A stretch of DNA of 64,000 nucleotides from Mycolicibacterium iranicum (GTDB lineage: Bacteria; Actinomycetota; Actinomycetes; Mycobacteriales; Mycobacteriaceae). The translations under genes and the position numbers were made by a program. Positions 34,909-43,831 of the stretch are shown here, in pieces; the stretch's first letter is position 1, and every line of letters begins with the position of its first letter. The notes under the pieces were generated by a model. That model was given only the letters and a program-made list of their open reading frames with translations. It was not told where the DNA came from and made no database searches. Location: positions 1 through 64,000 of the forward strand of contig NZ_LWCS01000033.1 of the NCBI RefSeq assembly GCF_001650495.1, read 5' to 3'.

Positions 34909-35763
34909 GTGACCGCAGAGCGCCCGCCTGAGCATGTACTTGCAGCCTTCGGGCTGTCCGGGGTGCAGCCGGCGCCACTGGGATCCAGTTGGGAGGGTGG
35001 CTGGCGCTGCGGCGAGGTCGTGTTGTCGATGGTCGCCGACCATGCCCGCGCCGCCTGGTCGGCGAAGGTCCGGGAGACGCTGTTCGTCGACGGGGTGCGG
35101 CTGGCGCGACCCGTCCGTTCGACAGACGGGCGCTACGTCGTTGCGGGGTGGCGGGCGGATACCTACGTCGCGGGGACGCCGGAGCCGCGTCATGACGAAG
35201 TCGTCTCCGCCGCGGTGCGATTGCACGAGGCGACCGCGAAGTTGGAACGTCCCCGCTTCCTGACCCAACCGCCGATCGCCCCATGGGGTGATGTCGACGT
35301 GTTCATCGCCGCCGACCGTGCGGCGTGGGAGGAGCGCCCGCTGCATTCGCTCCCGCCCGGCGCGCGAGTCGGGCCGGGCACCTCGGACGGGCAGAAGTCG
35401 ATCGAGCTGATCAACCAGCTCGCCACGCTGCGTCGCCCGACCAAGAGCCCCAGCCAGCTCGTGCACGGCGACCTCTATGGCACAGTGCTTTTCGCGGGTA
35501 CCGCGGCACCCGGGATCACTGACATCACGCCGTACTGGCGTCCGCCCGCGTGGGCCGCGGGCGTTGTCGTGGTGGACGCTCTGGCCTGGGGCGAGGCGGA
35601 CGACGCACTGATCGAGCGGTGGTCGGCGCTGCCAGAATGGCCACAGATGCTGTTGCGTGCGTTGATGTTCCGTCTCAGCGTGCATGCCCTGCATCCCAGG
35701 TCGACGGCCGCCGCGTTCCCGGGTCTGGCGCGCACAGCTGCGCTGGTGCGGCTCGCGCTGTAG
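34909..35763 (+). CDS. Phosphotransferase-fold protein (Rv3205c-like)
   Basis: The 284-residue protein resembles aminoglycoside/choline kinase-fold proteins of the actinobacterial TIGR02569 type. The catalytic-loop-like LVHGDLYGTVLF near residue 185 matches HGDLxxxN only in part: the Asn is replaced by Val/Leu. TDITPYWRPPAWAA follows where the DFG-like Asp is expected. So catalysis is uncertain. GTG 34909 lies 36 bases after moeZ, and the two are probably cotranscribed. Confidence 0.8.
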   Translation: MTAERPPEHVLAAFGLSGVQPAPLGSSWEGGWRCGEVVLSMVADHARAAWSAKVRETLFVDGVRLARPVRSTDGRYVVAGWRADTYVAGTPEPRHDEVVSAAVRLHEATAKLERPRFLTQPPIAPWGDVDVFIAADRAAWEERPLHSLPPGARVGPGTSDGQKSIELINQLATLRRPTKSPSQLVHGDLYGTVLFAGTAAPGITDITPYWRPPAWAAGVVVVDALAWGEADDALIERWSALPEWPQMLLRALMFRLSVHALHPRSTAAAFPGLARTAALVRLAL

Positions 35764-35775
35764 TTCCGCAGATCC

Positions 35776-35825
35776 CCGCGAAATATCATTCCGGGCTGTG
35801 GTTGGGCCCAATGCGACAGCCCTGG
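35776..35825. repeat. Degenerate member of the intergenic hairpin family
   Basis: Bases 35776-35800 match 16171-16195 at 24 of 25 positions. Here the partner arm is only partly kept: GGGCTGT pairs with ACAGCCC (35816-35822), enclosing the palindrome TTGGGCCCAA. It lies between the convergent Rv3205c-like and alkyltransferase-like genes. Confidence 0.7.
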
Positions 35826-35842
35826 CTTAACAATCGGCGAGC

Positions 35843-36139
35843 TCAGAACGTGTGGCGGTGTTCTCGCAGCGATACCCGGCCGTCGTCGGCCAACACTCCC
35901 TCGGCGCGCAACCGCTCCAGCTGGCGAGTCTCCAGATGCGGCGCGGGCCGTCCCGATGCCCGGATCACCCGGTGCCACGGCAGGTCCGAGGAGTCCGTCC
36001 GCATGATCCACGCGACGATCCGCGGACTGGAAAGCCCTGCAGCGTCGGCGATGTCGCCGTAGGTGGACACGCGGCCGGACGGAATGGAGGCCACCAGATC
36101 GCGCACCGTCTCCACCTGCTCCTCGGTGATGGCGGCCAT
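35843..36139 (-). CDS. Alkyltransferase-like (ATL) DNA-repair protein (Rv3204-like)
   Basis: The 98-residue protein resembles the DNA-binding domain of O6-alkylguanine methyltransferases: IPSGRVSTYGDIADAAGLSS with the Arg-finger helix, then PWHRVIRASGRPAP. The methyl-accepting PCHRV Cys is replaced by Trp (PWHRV), the hallmark of ATL proteins, which bind alkylated guanine and recruit nucleotide excision repair rather than repairing directly. The ATG at 36139 lies two bases after the lipV stop, so the genes form an operon. Confidence 0.9.
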   Translation of the reverse strand: MAAITEEQVETVRDLVASIPSGRVSTYGDIADAAGLSSPRIVAWIMRTDSSDLPWHRVIRASGRPAPHLETRQLERLRAEGVLADDGRVSLREHRHTF

Positions 36140-36141
36140 CG

Positions 36142-36924
36142 TCAGCCGAGTCGGTCCCGGATCGCGGCGGCGGTCTCGGCGGGCTTCGCGAGCGGAACCA
36201 TGTGGTCGCAGTCCCATTCCAACAGCGTGAAATTCGGCCCGAGACCGGCTTCCAGTCCGGTGACCAGCTCGTCGCTCGCATAGGGCGGGTCGGTGCGCAT
36301 GGCCCGCACCAGCGTGGTGGGGGTGCCATCACGCGGCACGGGTACGGGCCGGGTCAGCTCGCTCCAATACGACAGCATGGCCGGAATGCTGATGCGCCAC
36401 CCCACCCGGCCGCCGGCCGACTCGACGAGGTGCTCGTCGAGTTCGCGTTCGAGCTCGTCGTCGGGCACCTCGCCCCACGAACCGCCCGTCTTCTCCTGAC
36501 GGGCTTCGGCGCGGTCGGTGTAGTCGGGCGAGCTGTACATGTCGTCGGCAACCTCGCGCATCCATCGCCCGTCCAACGCCACGGCGGGATCGAGAAGCAC
36601 GAGGCCGGTGATCAGATCCGGCCGCGCCACAGCGAGGTTCAGCGCGACCGCACCGCCGAACGAGTGGCCCACTACAACAACAGGGCCATCGGCTTCTGCG
36701 TCGACAAGGGCAGCGAGCGCCGCGACGTTGGCATCGATCGTCCACGGCGCATCCCACGACGAGCGCCCGTGTCCGAGCAGGTCGGGAGCGACCGCGGTCA
36801 CGTCGGCGAGATGGCGGGTGAACAACGTCTCCCAGCGCTTGCCGTGTCCTGTCAGTCCATGGATGGCAAGGACCGCGGCGGGCCCGGAAGGTCCGAATCG
36901 ATAGGTGCACAACGGGTCGGTCAC
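36142..36924 (-). CDS. lipV: Alpha/beta hydrolase LipV
   Basis: The 260-residue hydrolase has the oxyanion segment LAIHGLTGHGKRW near residue 19, the nucleophile elbow GHSFGG with Ser near residue 88, the acid in the EWDCDHMV region, and the catalytic His in CDHMVPLA. It matches Rv3203 LipV, described as a lipase/esterase. GTG 36924 gives VTDPLCTYRFG; the longer frame runs antisense through the adnA promoter. It is divergent from adnA across 77 bases. Confidence 0.9.
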   Translation of the reverse strand: MTDPLCTYRFGPSGPAAVLAIHGLTGHGKRWETLFTRHLADVTAVAPDLLGHGRSSWDAPWTIDANVAALAALVDAEADGPVVVVGHSFGGAVALNLAVARPDLITGLVLLDPAVALDGRWMREVADDMYSSPDYTDRAEARQEKTGGSWGEVPDDELERELDEHLVESAGGRVGWRISIPAMLSYWSELTRPVPVPRDGTPTTLVRAMRTDPPYASDELVTGLEAGLGPNFTLLEWDCDHMVPLAKPAETAAAIRDRLG

Positions 36925-37001
36925 CCTGCCGATCGTGCCAGGCGAACGCGGCGCAGACCAGGTGAGGGGGAGTTGTCGGACCCTCGTGATGTCATGCGTG
37001 C

Positions 37002-40000
37002 ATGTCCGCCCCGCACACCGAACTGACACTCGACTCCCTGGGTTGCCGCGACACGCGCGGGACGGTCCGGGTCCTGGGCGGGCCGGGCACGGGCAAGAGC
37101 ACCCTGCTCGTGGATACCGCGGTGGCCCACATCGCTGCCGGCTGCGATCCGGAATCGGTTCTGCTGCTGACGGGTTCGGCGAGACTCAGCGCCGAGGCCC
37201 GGGCGTCCATCACATCGCGGCTGCTGGGCGCCGGTGGGCGTGAGGCCGTTCGTGAACCGCTCGTGCGCACCGTTCACTCGTACGCGTTCGCGGTCTTGCG
37301 TCTCGCCGCGGAGCGCAACGGAAGCCCCCAGCCGCGGCTCATCACCAGCGCAGAGCAGGACGGGATCATCCGCGAGCTGCTGGCCGGTGACCTCGAGGAC
37401 GGTGACGCGTCGCCGGTCCGGTGGCCGGCGCAGCTGCGCCCTGCACTGAGCACCGTCGGCTTCGCCACCGAACTGCGTGACCTGATGGCCCGCTGCAGTG
37501 AGCGCGGCGTCGATCCGCTTGCGCTGCAACGCATCGGTCGTCTCAGCAACCGCCCGGAGTGGCAGGCAGCCGGCCGGTTCGCGCAGGCCTACGAGCAGAT
37601 CATGCTTCTTCGCTCCGCTGTCGGCATGGCAGCCCCGCAGGCCACCGTTCCGGCTTTGGGCGCCGCGGAGCTGGTCGGGGCGGCGCTGGAGGCTTTCGCG
37701 GTCGACGCCGATCTGCTGGCAGCCGAGCGGGCACGCATCCAGCTGCTGTTGGTCGACGATGCGCAACACCTCGACCCGCAGACCGCCCGTCTCGTCGAGA
37801 TCCTCGCCGCCGGTGCCGAACTCACCGTGATCGCGGGCGATCCGCAACAGACGGTGTTCGGGTATCGGGGCGCCGACCCGGTGTTACTGCGCGGTGACGG
37901 CCATACGCTGACGCTCACCCGATCCCACCGCTGCGCGGCGCCGCTCGCCGAAGCGATCGGCGCGGTTGGACGGAGGCTTCCGGGCGCTGAGGCGGCGCGT
38001 GAGTTCACCGGCAGAGAAGGGTATGGCTCGCTGACGGTGCGCATCGCTGCGTCGCCACACGCGGAATCAGCTCTGATCGCCGACGCGCTGCGCCGCGCAC
38101 ACCTCGTTGACGGCGTGCCGTGGGACCAGATGGCTGTGATCGTCCGCTCCGTGCCCCGTTCGGGCACGGTGTTGGCGCGCGCACTGTCCGCGGCCGGTGT
38201 CCCCGTCGACCATCCGCACTCCGATGCGCCCCTCGCCGATCAACCGGCCGTGCGGACGCTGCTCACGGTTCTGGAAGCCACGGCCGATCACCTCGATGGC
38301 GACCGCGCGCTGGCCTTGGTGACGGGACCCATCGGACGCATTGACCCGGTGTCGCTGCGTGCGCTGCGTCGCGTACTGAAACGAGCCTCGCCCGGTACAC
38401 CCGACGGTTTCGGTGAGCTCCTGGTGAAGGCGCTGCATGCCGACTCCGTGACGTTGCCTGACGAGCAGGCTCGTGCTCTGCGCCGGGTGCGCTCGGTGTT
38501 GACCGCCGCGCACCGCAGCGTCGAGGAGGGCAGTGATCCGCGGCACACCCTGTGGCAGGCGTGGCACCGCTCGGGCCTGCAGCGGCGATGGCTGGCGGCG
38601 AGCGAACGCGGTGGCCCCGCGGCCGCCCAGGCAGAGCGCGACCTTGACGCTGTCACCGCGATGTTCGACGTCGCCGAACAGTACGTCGACCGCACGGCAG
38701 GAGCATCGATTCGCGGCCTGATCGATCACATCGGCTCGCTTTCCCTGCCGCCCGCCCGCGACGACCAGGCCCGCACCGGCGTCTCACTGGTCAGCGCACA
38801 CTCGGCGCTGAACCGCGAATGGGACTTCGTCGTGATCGCAGGTCTGCAGGAAGGTTTGTGGCCCAATGTTTCTCCCCGTGGCGGCGTCTTGGGTACTCAG
38901 CATCTCGTCGACGTCATCGATGGTGTGCTCGAAGCAGGCCAACGGTTGTCGAGCCGTGCACCGCTGCTGGCTGAGGAGCGGCGACTGCTGATCGCCGCGA
39001 TGGGCCGGGCGCGTAGCCGGTTGCTCGTGACGGCCGTCGACAGCGATTCCGGGGACGACGCCACACTGCCCTCGTCGTTTTGTCACGAGCTTGCCGCGCT
39101 GGCCACCGAGCCGATGGCCGAGCCCGCCGTGCCGGTCAGGGCCCCGCGGCTGCTGGCGCCCGCCGCCTTGGTTGGGCGGCTGCGTGCGGTGGTGTGTGCG
39201 GCCCCGGATGCGGTAAACGACACGGAACGAGCCTGTGCGGCAGCTCAGTTGGCGCGGTTGGCCGAGGCGGGTGTGCACGGGGCGGATCCCGATTCGTGGT
39301 ATGGCACGCGCGAACTTTCGACCGACGCCCCCCTGTGGGAAGGCGACGACCATGTGGTCACCTTGTCTCCGTCGACGCTTCAGATGCTGGCGGACTGCCC
39401 GTTGCGCTGGCTACTGGAGCGGCACGGAGGATCCCGCGGCCGCGATGTCCGCTCGGCCCTGGGATCGCTGGTGCACGCCCTGGTTTCGGACTCGGGCAAA
39501 TCCGAATCCCAGCTCGTCAACGAGCTTGAAAAGGTCTGGAAAGAATTACCTTTCGATGCGCGGTGGTATTCGGACAACGAGCTGACGCGGCATCTGGAGA
39601 TGCTGTCCACCTTCCTGCGGTGGCGCACCGACACGCGGTCGGAGCTGACCGAGGTCGGCACCGAGGTCGACGTCGACGGTCTGATCGGCGACGCCGATTC
39701 CGAGGGTCCCGCCGTGCGGATCCGGGGCCGGCTCGACCGGCTGGAGCGCGACAGCGCGGGCCGTCTCGTCGTCGTGGACATCAAGACCGGCAAGAGCCCT
39801 GTAACCAAGGACGACGCACAGTCCCACGCGCAGCTGGCGATGTATCAGCTGGCGGTGGCCGCCGGTCTCCTCGCCGAAGGGGACGAGCCCGGGGGCGGGC
39901 GGCTCGTCTATCTCGGCAAGGCTACGGGTGGCGGAGCCACCGAACGCCACCAGGACGCGCTGACTTCCGATGGCCATTCCGACTGGAGATCGCGGGTCCG

Positions 40001-40115
40001 GGGGGCGGCCTCGGCGACACAGGGTCCCGATTTCGTCGCACGGGTCAACGACGGATGTGCCCACTGCCCGGTTCGCGCAATGTGCCCGGCACAGGATCCC
40101 AGGAGCAAGCCATGA
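37002..40115 (+). CDS. adnA: Helicase-nuclease AdnAB, subunit AdnA
   Basis: The 1037-residue protein is one half of the mycobacterial double-strand-break end resection motor. An N-terminal UvrD-like helicase has Walker A GGPGTGKSTLL near residue 26 and Walker B LLVDDAQHLDP near residue 250. The C-terminal RecB-type nuclease has DIKTGKSP near residue 926 and QLAMYQLA. Four cysteines, one in DCPLRW (near 798) and three in CAHCPVRAMC (near 1018), fit the iron-sulfur clasp of AddB-like nucleases. It is assigned AdnA rather than AdnB by its length and order, as recalled for M. smegmatis. The stop overlaps adnB as ATGA. Confidence 0.92.
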   Translation: MSAPHTELTLDSLGCRDTRGTVRVLGGPGTGKSTLLVDTAVAHIAAGCDPESVLLLTGSARLSAEARASITSRLLGAGGREAVREPLVRTVHSYAFAVLRLAAERNGSPQPRLITSAEQDGIIRELLAGDLEDGDASPVRWPAQLRPALSTVGFATELRDLMARCSERGVDPLALQRIGRLSNRPEWQAAGRFAQAYEQIMLLRSAVGMAAPQATVPALGAAELVGAALEAFAVDADLLAAERARIQLLLVDDAQHLDPQTARLVEILAAGAELTVIAGDPQQTVFGYRGADPVLLRGDGHTLTLTRSHRCAAPLAEAIGAVGRRLPGAEAAREFTGREGYGSLTVRIAASPHAESALIADALRRAHLVDGVPWDQMAVIVRSVPRSGTVLARALSAAGVPVDHPHSDAPLADQPAVRTLLTVLEATADHLDGDRALALVTGPIGRIDPVSLRALRRVLKRASPGTPDGFGELLVKALHADSVTLPDEQARALRRVRSVLTAAHRSVEEGSDPRHTLWQAWHRSGLQRRWLAASERGGPAAAQAERDLDAVTAMFDVAEQYVDRTAGASIRGLIDHIGSLSLPPARDDQARTGVSLVSAHSALNREWDFVVIAGLQEGLWPNVSPRGGVLGTQHLVDVIDGVLEAGQRLSSRAPLLAEERRLLIAAMGRARSRLLVTAVDSDSGDDATLPSSFCHELAALATEPMAEPAVPVRAPRLLAPAALVGRLRAVVCAAPDAVNDTERACAAAQLARLAEAGVHGADPDSWYGTRELSTDAPLWEGDDHVVTLSPSTLQMLADCPLRWLLERHGGSRGRDVRSALGSLVHALVSDSGKSESQLVNELEKVWKELPFDARWYSDNELTRHLEMLSTFLRWRTDTRSELTEVGTEVDVDGLIGDADSEGPAVRIRGRLDRLERDSAGRLVVVDIKTGKSPVTKDDAQSHAQLAMYQLAVAAGLLAEGDEPGGGRLVYLGKATGGGATERHQDALTSDGHSDWRSRVRGAASATQGPDFVARVNDGCAHCPVRAMCPAQDPRSKP

Positions 40116-43100
40116 CCACACCTCGATACAGTCCTGCCGAATTATCCAGAGCCTTAGGGCTTTTCGAGCCGACCGAGGAGCAGGCGGCGGTTATCGCCGC
40201 GCCCCCGGGTCCGCTGGTCGTCATCGCGGGGGCCGGTGCAGGAAAAACCGAGACGATGGCGGCGCGGGTTGTGTGGCTCGTCGCCAACGGCTACGCACAT
40301 CCCGGAGAGGTCCTGGGTTTGACGTTCACCCGCAAGGCGGCCGGTCAGCTTCTGCGTCGGGTGCGGGCCCGGCTTGCGCGCCTCGCCGGCGCCGGGCTCG
40401 TAATGCCCTCAGGGGCCGGAGCGGGTTTCTCCGAAGACCCCGTCACCGTGGGCACCTACCACGCCTTTGCGGGAAATCTGCTGCGTGAATACGGGCTGAT
40501 GCTTCCCGTCGAGCCTGACACCCGGCTGCTGAGCGAGACAGAGTTGTGGCAGTTGGCCTTTCGTGTGGTCTGCGAACATCCGGCATCGCTGGAGACCGAC
40601 AAGGCACCGGCCCCCATCACGGCCATGGTGCTGCGGCTGGCCGGGCAGCTCTCCGAGCACCTCGTCGACACGGCGCAACTGAACGACACCCACGTCGAAC
40701 TCGACCGTCTGGTCCATACCCTGCCCGCGGGCAGGTACCAGCGCGACCGCGGTCCTAGCCAGTGGCTGCTGCGCATGCTGGCCACCCAGACCGAACGCAC
40801 GATGCTGGTCCCGCTGATCGACGAACTGCACCGCAGGATGCGCGAGGAACGCGTGATGGATTTCGGCATGCAGATGGCCTCGGCGGCGAGGTTGGCTTCG
40901 CAATTCCCTTCCGTCGGTGAGCAATTGCGGCAGCGATATCGCGTCGTGCTCCTCGACGAGTACCAGGACACCGGCCACGCACAGCGTGTTGCGTTGTCGG
41001 CACTGTTCGGCGGTGGCGCTGACGACGATCTGGCTCTCACCGCTGTCGGTGACCCCATCCAGTCGATATACGGCTGGCGCGGCGCATCGGCGACCAACCT
41101 CCCACGCTTCACCACCGATTTCCCGCGCTCGGACGGAACGCCGGCGCCGACGCTGGAGCTGCGCACCAGTTGGCGCAATCCGCCGGAGGTGCTTCACCTG
41201 GCAAACGAGATGTCCGTCGATGCCAGGCGCCGCTCGGTGTCTGTGCGGTCGCTGCAATCCCGACCGGGCGCCGAACCGGGCGCTGTGCACTGCGCGCTGC
41301 TTCCCGACGTCGAGGCCGAACGTGACTGGGTCGCCGACCAGATCGCCGCACGTTGGCACGACGGGAACCGTCAATCCACCGCAGCTCCCACCGCGGCGGT
41401 GCTGGTCCGCCGCAACGCCGATGCAGCACCGATGGCGGCAGCCTTGAGCCGCCGAGGGGTTCCTGTCGAGGTGGTCGGGCTCGCCGGTCTGCTCTCTGTG
41501 CCCGAGGTCGCCGACCTGGTGGCGATGCTGCGGTTGTGCGTCGACCCGACCGTGGGTTCGGCCGCCGTGCGGGTGCTGACCGGACCGCGCTGGCGGCTGG
41601 GCGCCCGTGATGTCGCCGCGCTGTGGCGACGGGCCGCGGCGCTGGTCGAGTCGGACTCTCCGGATGTTTCGTCGGCGACGGCAGACATCGTCGCGGGGCT
41701 GGGGCCGGACGCCGACACCGCGTGTCTGGCCGACGCGATCTGCGATCCCGGCCCGGCTACCGCGTATTCCGCTGCGGGTCATGCCAGGATCGTTGCGTTG
41801 GGGCGGGAGCTGACCGCTCTGCGTGCCCACCTGGACAGCCCGCTGCCCGACCTGGTCGCCGAGATGCGGCGCGTCCTCGGCCTCGACGCTGAAGTCCGTG
41901 CTGCACAACCGGTTTCGGCGGGGTGGACGGGCACCGAAAATCTCGACACCTTCGGTGACGTGGTCGCTGCCTTCTCGTCGCGCGGGTCGGCGACGGCGTC
42001 GGGCCTGCTTGCCTACCTCGACACCGCCGAGCAGGTGGAGAACGGTCTCGCGCCCGCCGAGGTCACCGTGTCCACCGACCGGGTACAGATCCTGACCGTG
42101 CACGCAGCCAAGGGCCTCGAATGGCAGATCGTCGCGGTGCCCCACCTGTCACAGCGGGTGTTCCCGTCCACCGCATCTCCTCGAACCTGGCTCACCGATG
42201 CCGCCGATCTGCCGCCACTGCTGCGCGGTGATTGCGCCACCGTGTCCGCACATGGCGTCCCTGTTCTCGACACCTCTCATGTCAGTGATCGGAAAGGACT
42301 GTCCGACAAGATCTCCGATCACAAGCGCAGTCTCGAGCAGCGGCGCACCGACGAGGAGCGACGGCTGTTGTATGTGGCGATCACCCGCGCTGAGCACACG
42401 CTGCTGGTGTCGGGACATCACTGGGGAGCGACCGAGTCCAAGCCCCGCGGACCTTCGGATTTCCTCTGCGGGCTCAAAGACGTCATCGACGCGTCGGCTG
42501 AGGCGGGCACACCGTGCGGAACGGTCGACTTCTGGGCCGACGCACCCGCCGATGGCGAGGTCAACCCGTTGCGGGAACGCGAGATCGAGGCGATGTGGCC
42601 GGCGGACCCGCTGGGTGGCCGCCGTGAACCCACCGACCGCGGTGCACAGCTCGTCGCCATGGCGATGAAGGGGCAGGACGCGCCCCCACCAGAGGCCGAC
42701 AGGCACGGCTGGGCCGCGGACGTCGACGCGCTTCTGGCGGAACGGGAACTGGCAGCACGTCGACCTGCTCCGGCGCTGCCCACGCAGCTGTCGGTCAGCG
42801 CGATGGTTGAACTCGGTAAGGACCCCGAGGCGGTCACGCAGCGGCTGCAGCGGCGGCTGCCTCGAAGGCCCGATTCACAGGCGCTGCTGGGCACAGCTTT
42901 TCACGAATGGGTGCAGCGGTACTTCCAGGCGGAAAAGCTCTTCGATCTCGACGACCTTCCCGGCGCGGCCGACGCCGATCGCCAGGACAGGGGCGAGCTG
43001 GAGGAACTGCAGTCCGCATTCGCGCTGTCCCCGTGGGCTGCCCGCACGCCGGTCGATGTCGAGGTGCCGTTCGACATGATGATTGCGGGCCGCGTGGTGC

Positions 43101-43384
43101 GAGGCCGGATCGACGCGGTCTTCGCAGGTGAGGACGGCACGGTCACGGTGGTGGACTGGAAGACCGGTGAGGTGCCGTCCACTCCAGAAGAATTGCAGCA
43201 CAATGCCATTCAATTGGCGGTGTACCGGCTGGCATGGGCCCGGCTGCACGAATGCCCGGTGTCGTCGGTGCGGGCGGTATTCCACTACGTGCGGGCGGGC
43301 GAAACTGTGGCTCCGGACGTGCTCCCCGATGAGGATGACCTCGTTGCTCTGCTGAGCGATCAGGTCGGTGAAGAGGCTGCCTAG
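40112..43384 (+). CDS. adnB: Helicase-nuclease AdnAB, subunit AdnB
   Basis: The 1090-residue protein has a full UvrD-type motor (Walker A GAGAGKTETMA near residue 38; VVLLDEYQDTGHAQRVAL; GDPIQSIYGWRGA; TVHAAKGLEW) and a C-terminal nuclease with VVDWKTGEVP near residue 1013 and QLAVYRLA. It lacks an iron-sulfur Cys set. In characterised AdnAB the AdnB ATPase is the essential motor. ATG 40112 overlaps the adnA stop (ATGA); the frame continues upstream to 39563 but only as antiphase reading through adnA. The final TAG overlaps the convergent doxX-like stop in CTAG. Confidence 0.92.
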   Translation: MTTPRYSPAELSRALGLFEPTEEQAAVIAAPPGPLVVIAGAGAGKTETMAARVVWLVANGYAHPGEVLGLTFTRKAAGQLLRRVRARLARLAGAGLVMPSGAGAGFSEDPVTVGTYHAFAGNLLREYGLMLPVEPDTRLLSETELWQLAFRVVCEHPASLETDKAPAPITAMVLRLAGQLSEHLVDTAQLNDTHVELDRLVHTLPAGRYQRDRGPSQWLLRMLATQTERTMLVPLIDELHRRMREERVMDFGMQMASAARLASQFPSVGEQLRQRYRVVLLDEYQDTGHAQRVALSALFGGGADDDLALTAVGDPIQSIYGWRGASATNLPRFTTDFPRSDGTPAPTLELRTSWRNPPEVLHLANEMSVDARRRSVSVRSLQSRPGAEPGAVHCALLPDVEAERDWVADQIAARWHDGNRQSTAAPTAAVLVRRNADAAPMAAALSRRGVPVEVVGLAGLLSVPEVADLVAMLRLCVDPTVGSAAVRVLTGPRWRLGARDVAALWRRAAALVESDSPDVSSATADIVAGLGPDADTACLADAICDPGPATAYSAAGHARIVALGRELTALRAHLDSPLPDLVAEMRRVLGLDAEVRAAQPVSAGWTGTENLDTFGDVVAAFSSRGSATASGLLAYLDTAEQVENGLAPAEVTVSTDRVQILTVHAAKGLEWQIVAVPHLSQRVFPSTASPRTWLTDAADLPPLLRGDCATVSAHGVPVLDTSHVSDRKGLSDKISDHKRSLEQRRTDEERRLLYVAITRAEHTLLVSGHHWGATESKPRGPSDFLCGLKDVIDASAEAGTPCGTVDFWADAPADGEVNPLREREIEAMWPADPLGGRREPTDRGAQLVAMAMKGQDAPPPEADRHGWAADVDALLAERELAARRPAPALPTQLSVSAMVELGKDPEAVTQRLQRRLPRRPDSQALLGTAFHEWVQRYFQAEKLFDLDDLPGAADADRQDRGELEELQSAFALSPWAARTPVDVEVPFDMMIAGRVVRGRIDAVFAGEDGTVTVVDWKTGEVPSTPEELQHNAIQLAVYRLAWARLHECPVSSVRAVFHYVRAGETVAPDVLPDEDDLVALLSDQVGEEAA

Positions 43385-43785
43385 CTCTCCTTGTAAACGC
43401 TCCAGGCCTGGGTGATCATCGGGATCTGCATGGGAAGGCGGGCCCAGGCGGCGATACGCATCGGCAGCGGCTTGACGGGCTCCCTGGACCACAACCGCAC
43501 CATGTTCACGTTTCCCGGCAGCACGCCGAGGAACAGGGCGATGGCCGACAGTGCGCCCACCCGCCGCGTCCGCGGTGCGAGCAGCAGGCCGCCGACACCG
43601 ATTTCAGCGACACCCGAGGCATAGGTATAGAAGCGCTGCGTGCCGGGCAGCTCCTCGGGGACGATGGTGTCGAACGGCTTCGGTGCAGCGAAGTGCAGCA
43701 CCCCCATCCCGATCAGCCAGGCGCCCATCTTGGCGCCACGCGAGGACTTGGAGATCTGCTGCAGTGCAGACGAGGAAGGCGACAT
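43381..43785 (-). CDS. DoxX-family membrane protein
   Basis: The 134-residue protein has about four hydrophobic segments (GAWLIGMGVLHFAAP; TYASGVAEIGVGGLLLA; GALSAIALFLGVLPG; and a short C-terminal one). The FYTYASGVAEIGVG segment is typical of DoxX-like proteins. DoxX of M. tuberculosis forms a complex with SodA and SseA, but that is a different paralogue; no function can be given here. ATG 43785 gives MSPSSSALQQISKSSRG; longer frames have no support. The stop shares CTAG with the adnB stop. Confidence 0.8.
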   Translation of the reverse strand: MSPSSSALQQISKSSRGAKMGAWLIGMGVLHFAAPKPFDTIVPEELPGTQRFYTYASGVAEIGVGGLLLAPRTRRVGALSAIALFLGVLPGNVNMVRLWSREPVKPLPMRIAAWARLPMQIPMITQAWSVYKES

Positions 43786-43831
43786 GAGTACATTGTGCTG
43801 GTGCGGCTGCCTCACAAACTGACCGGGCCCC

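Noticed and set aside
39563..40111. N-terminal extension of adnB to 39563
   Set aside because: The extension lies out of phase inside adnA; ATG 40112 has the ATGA overlap and the conserved helicase N-terminus.
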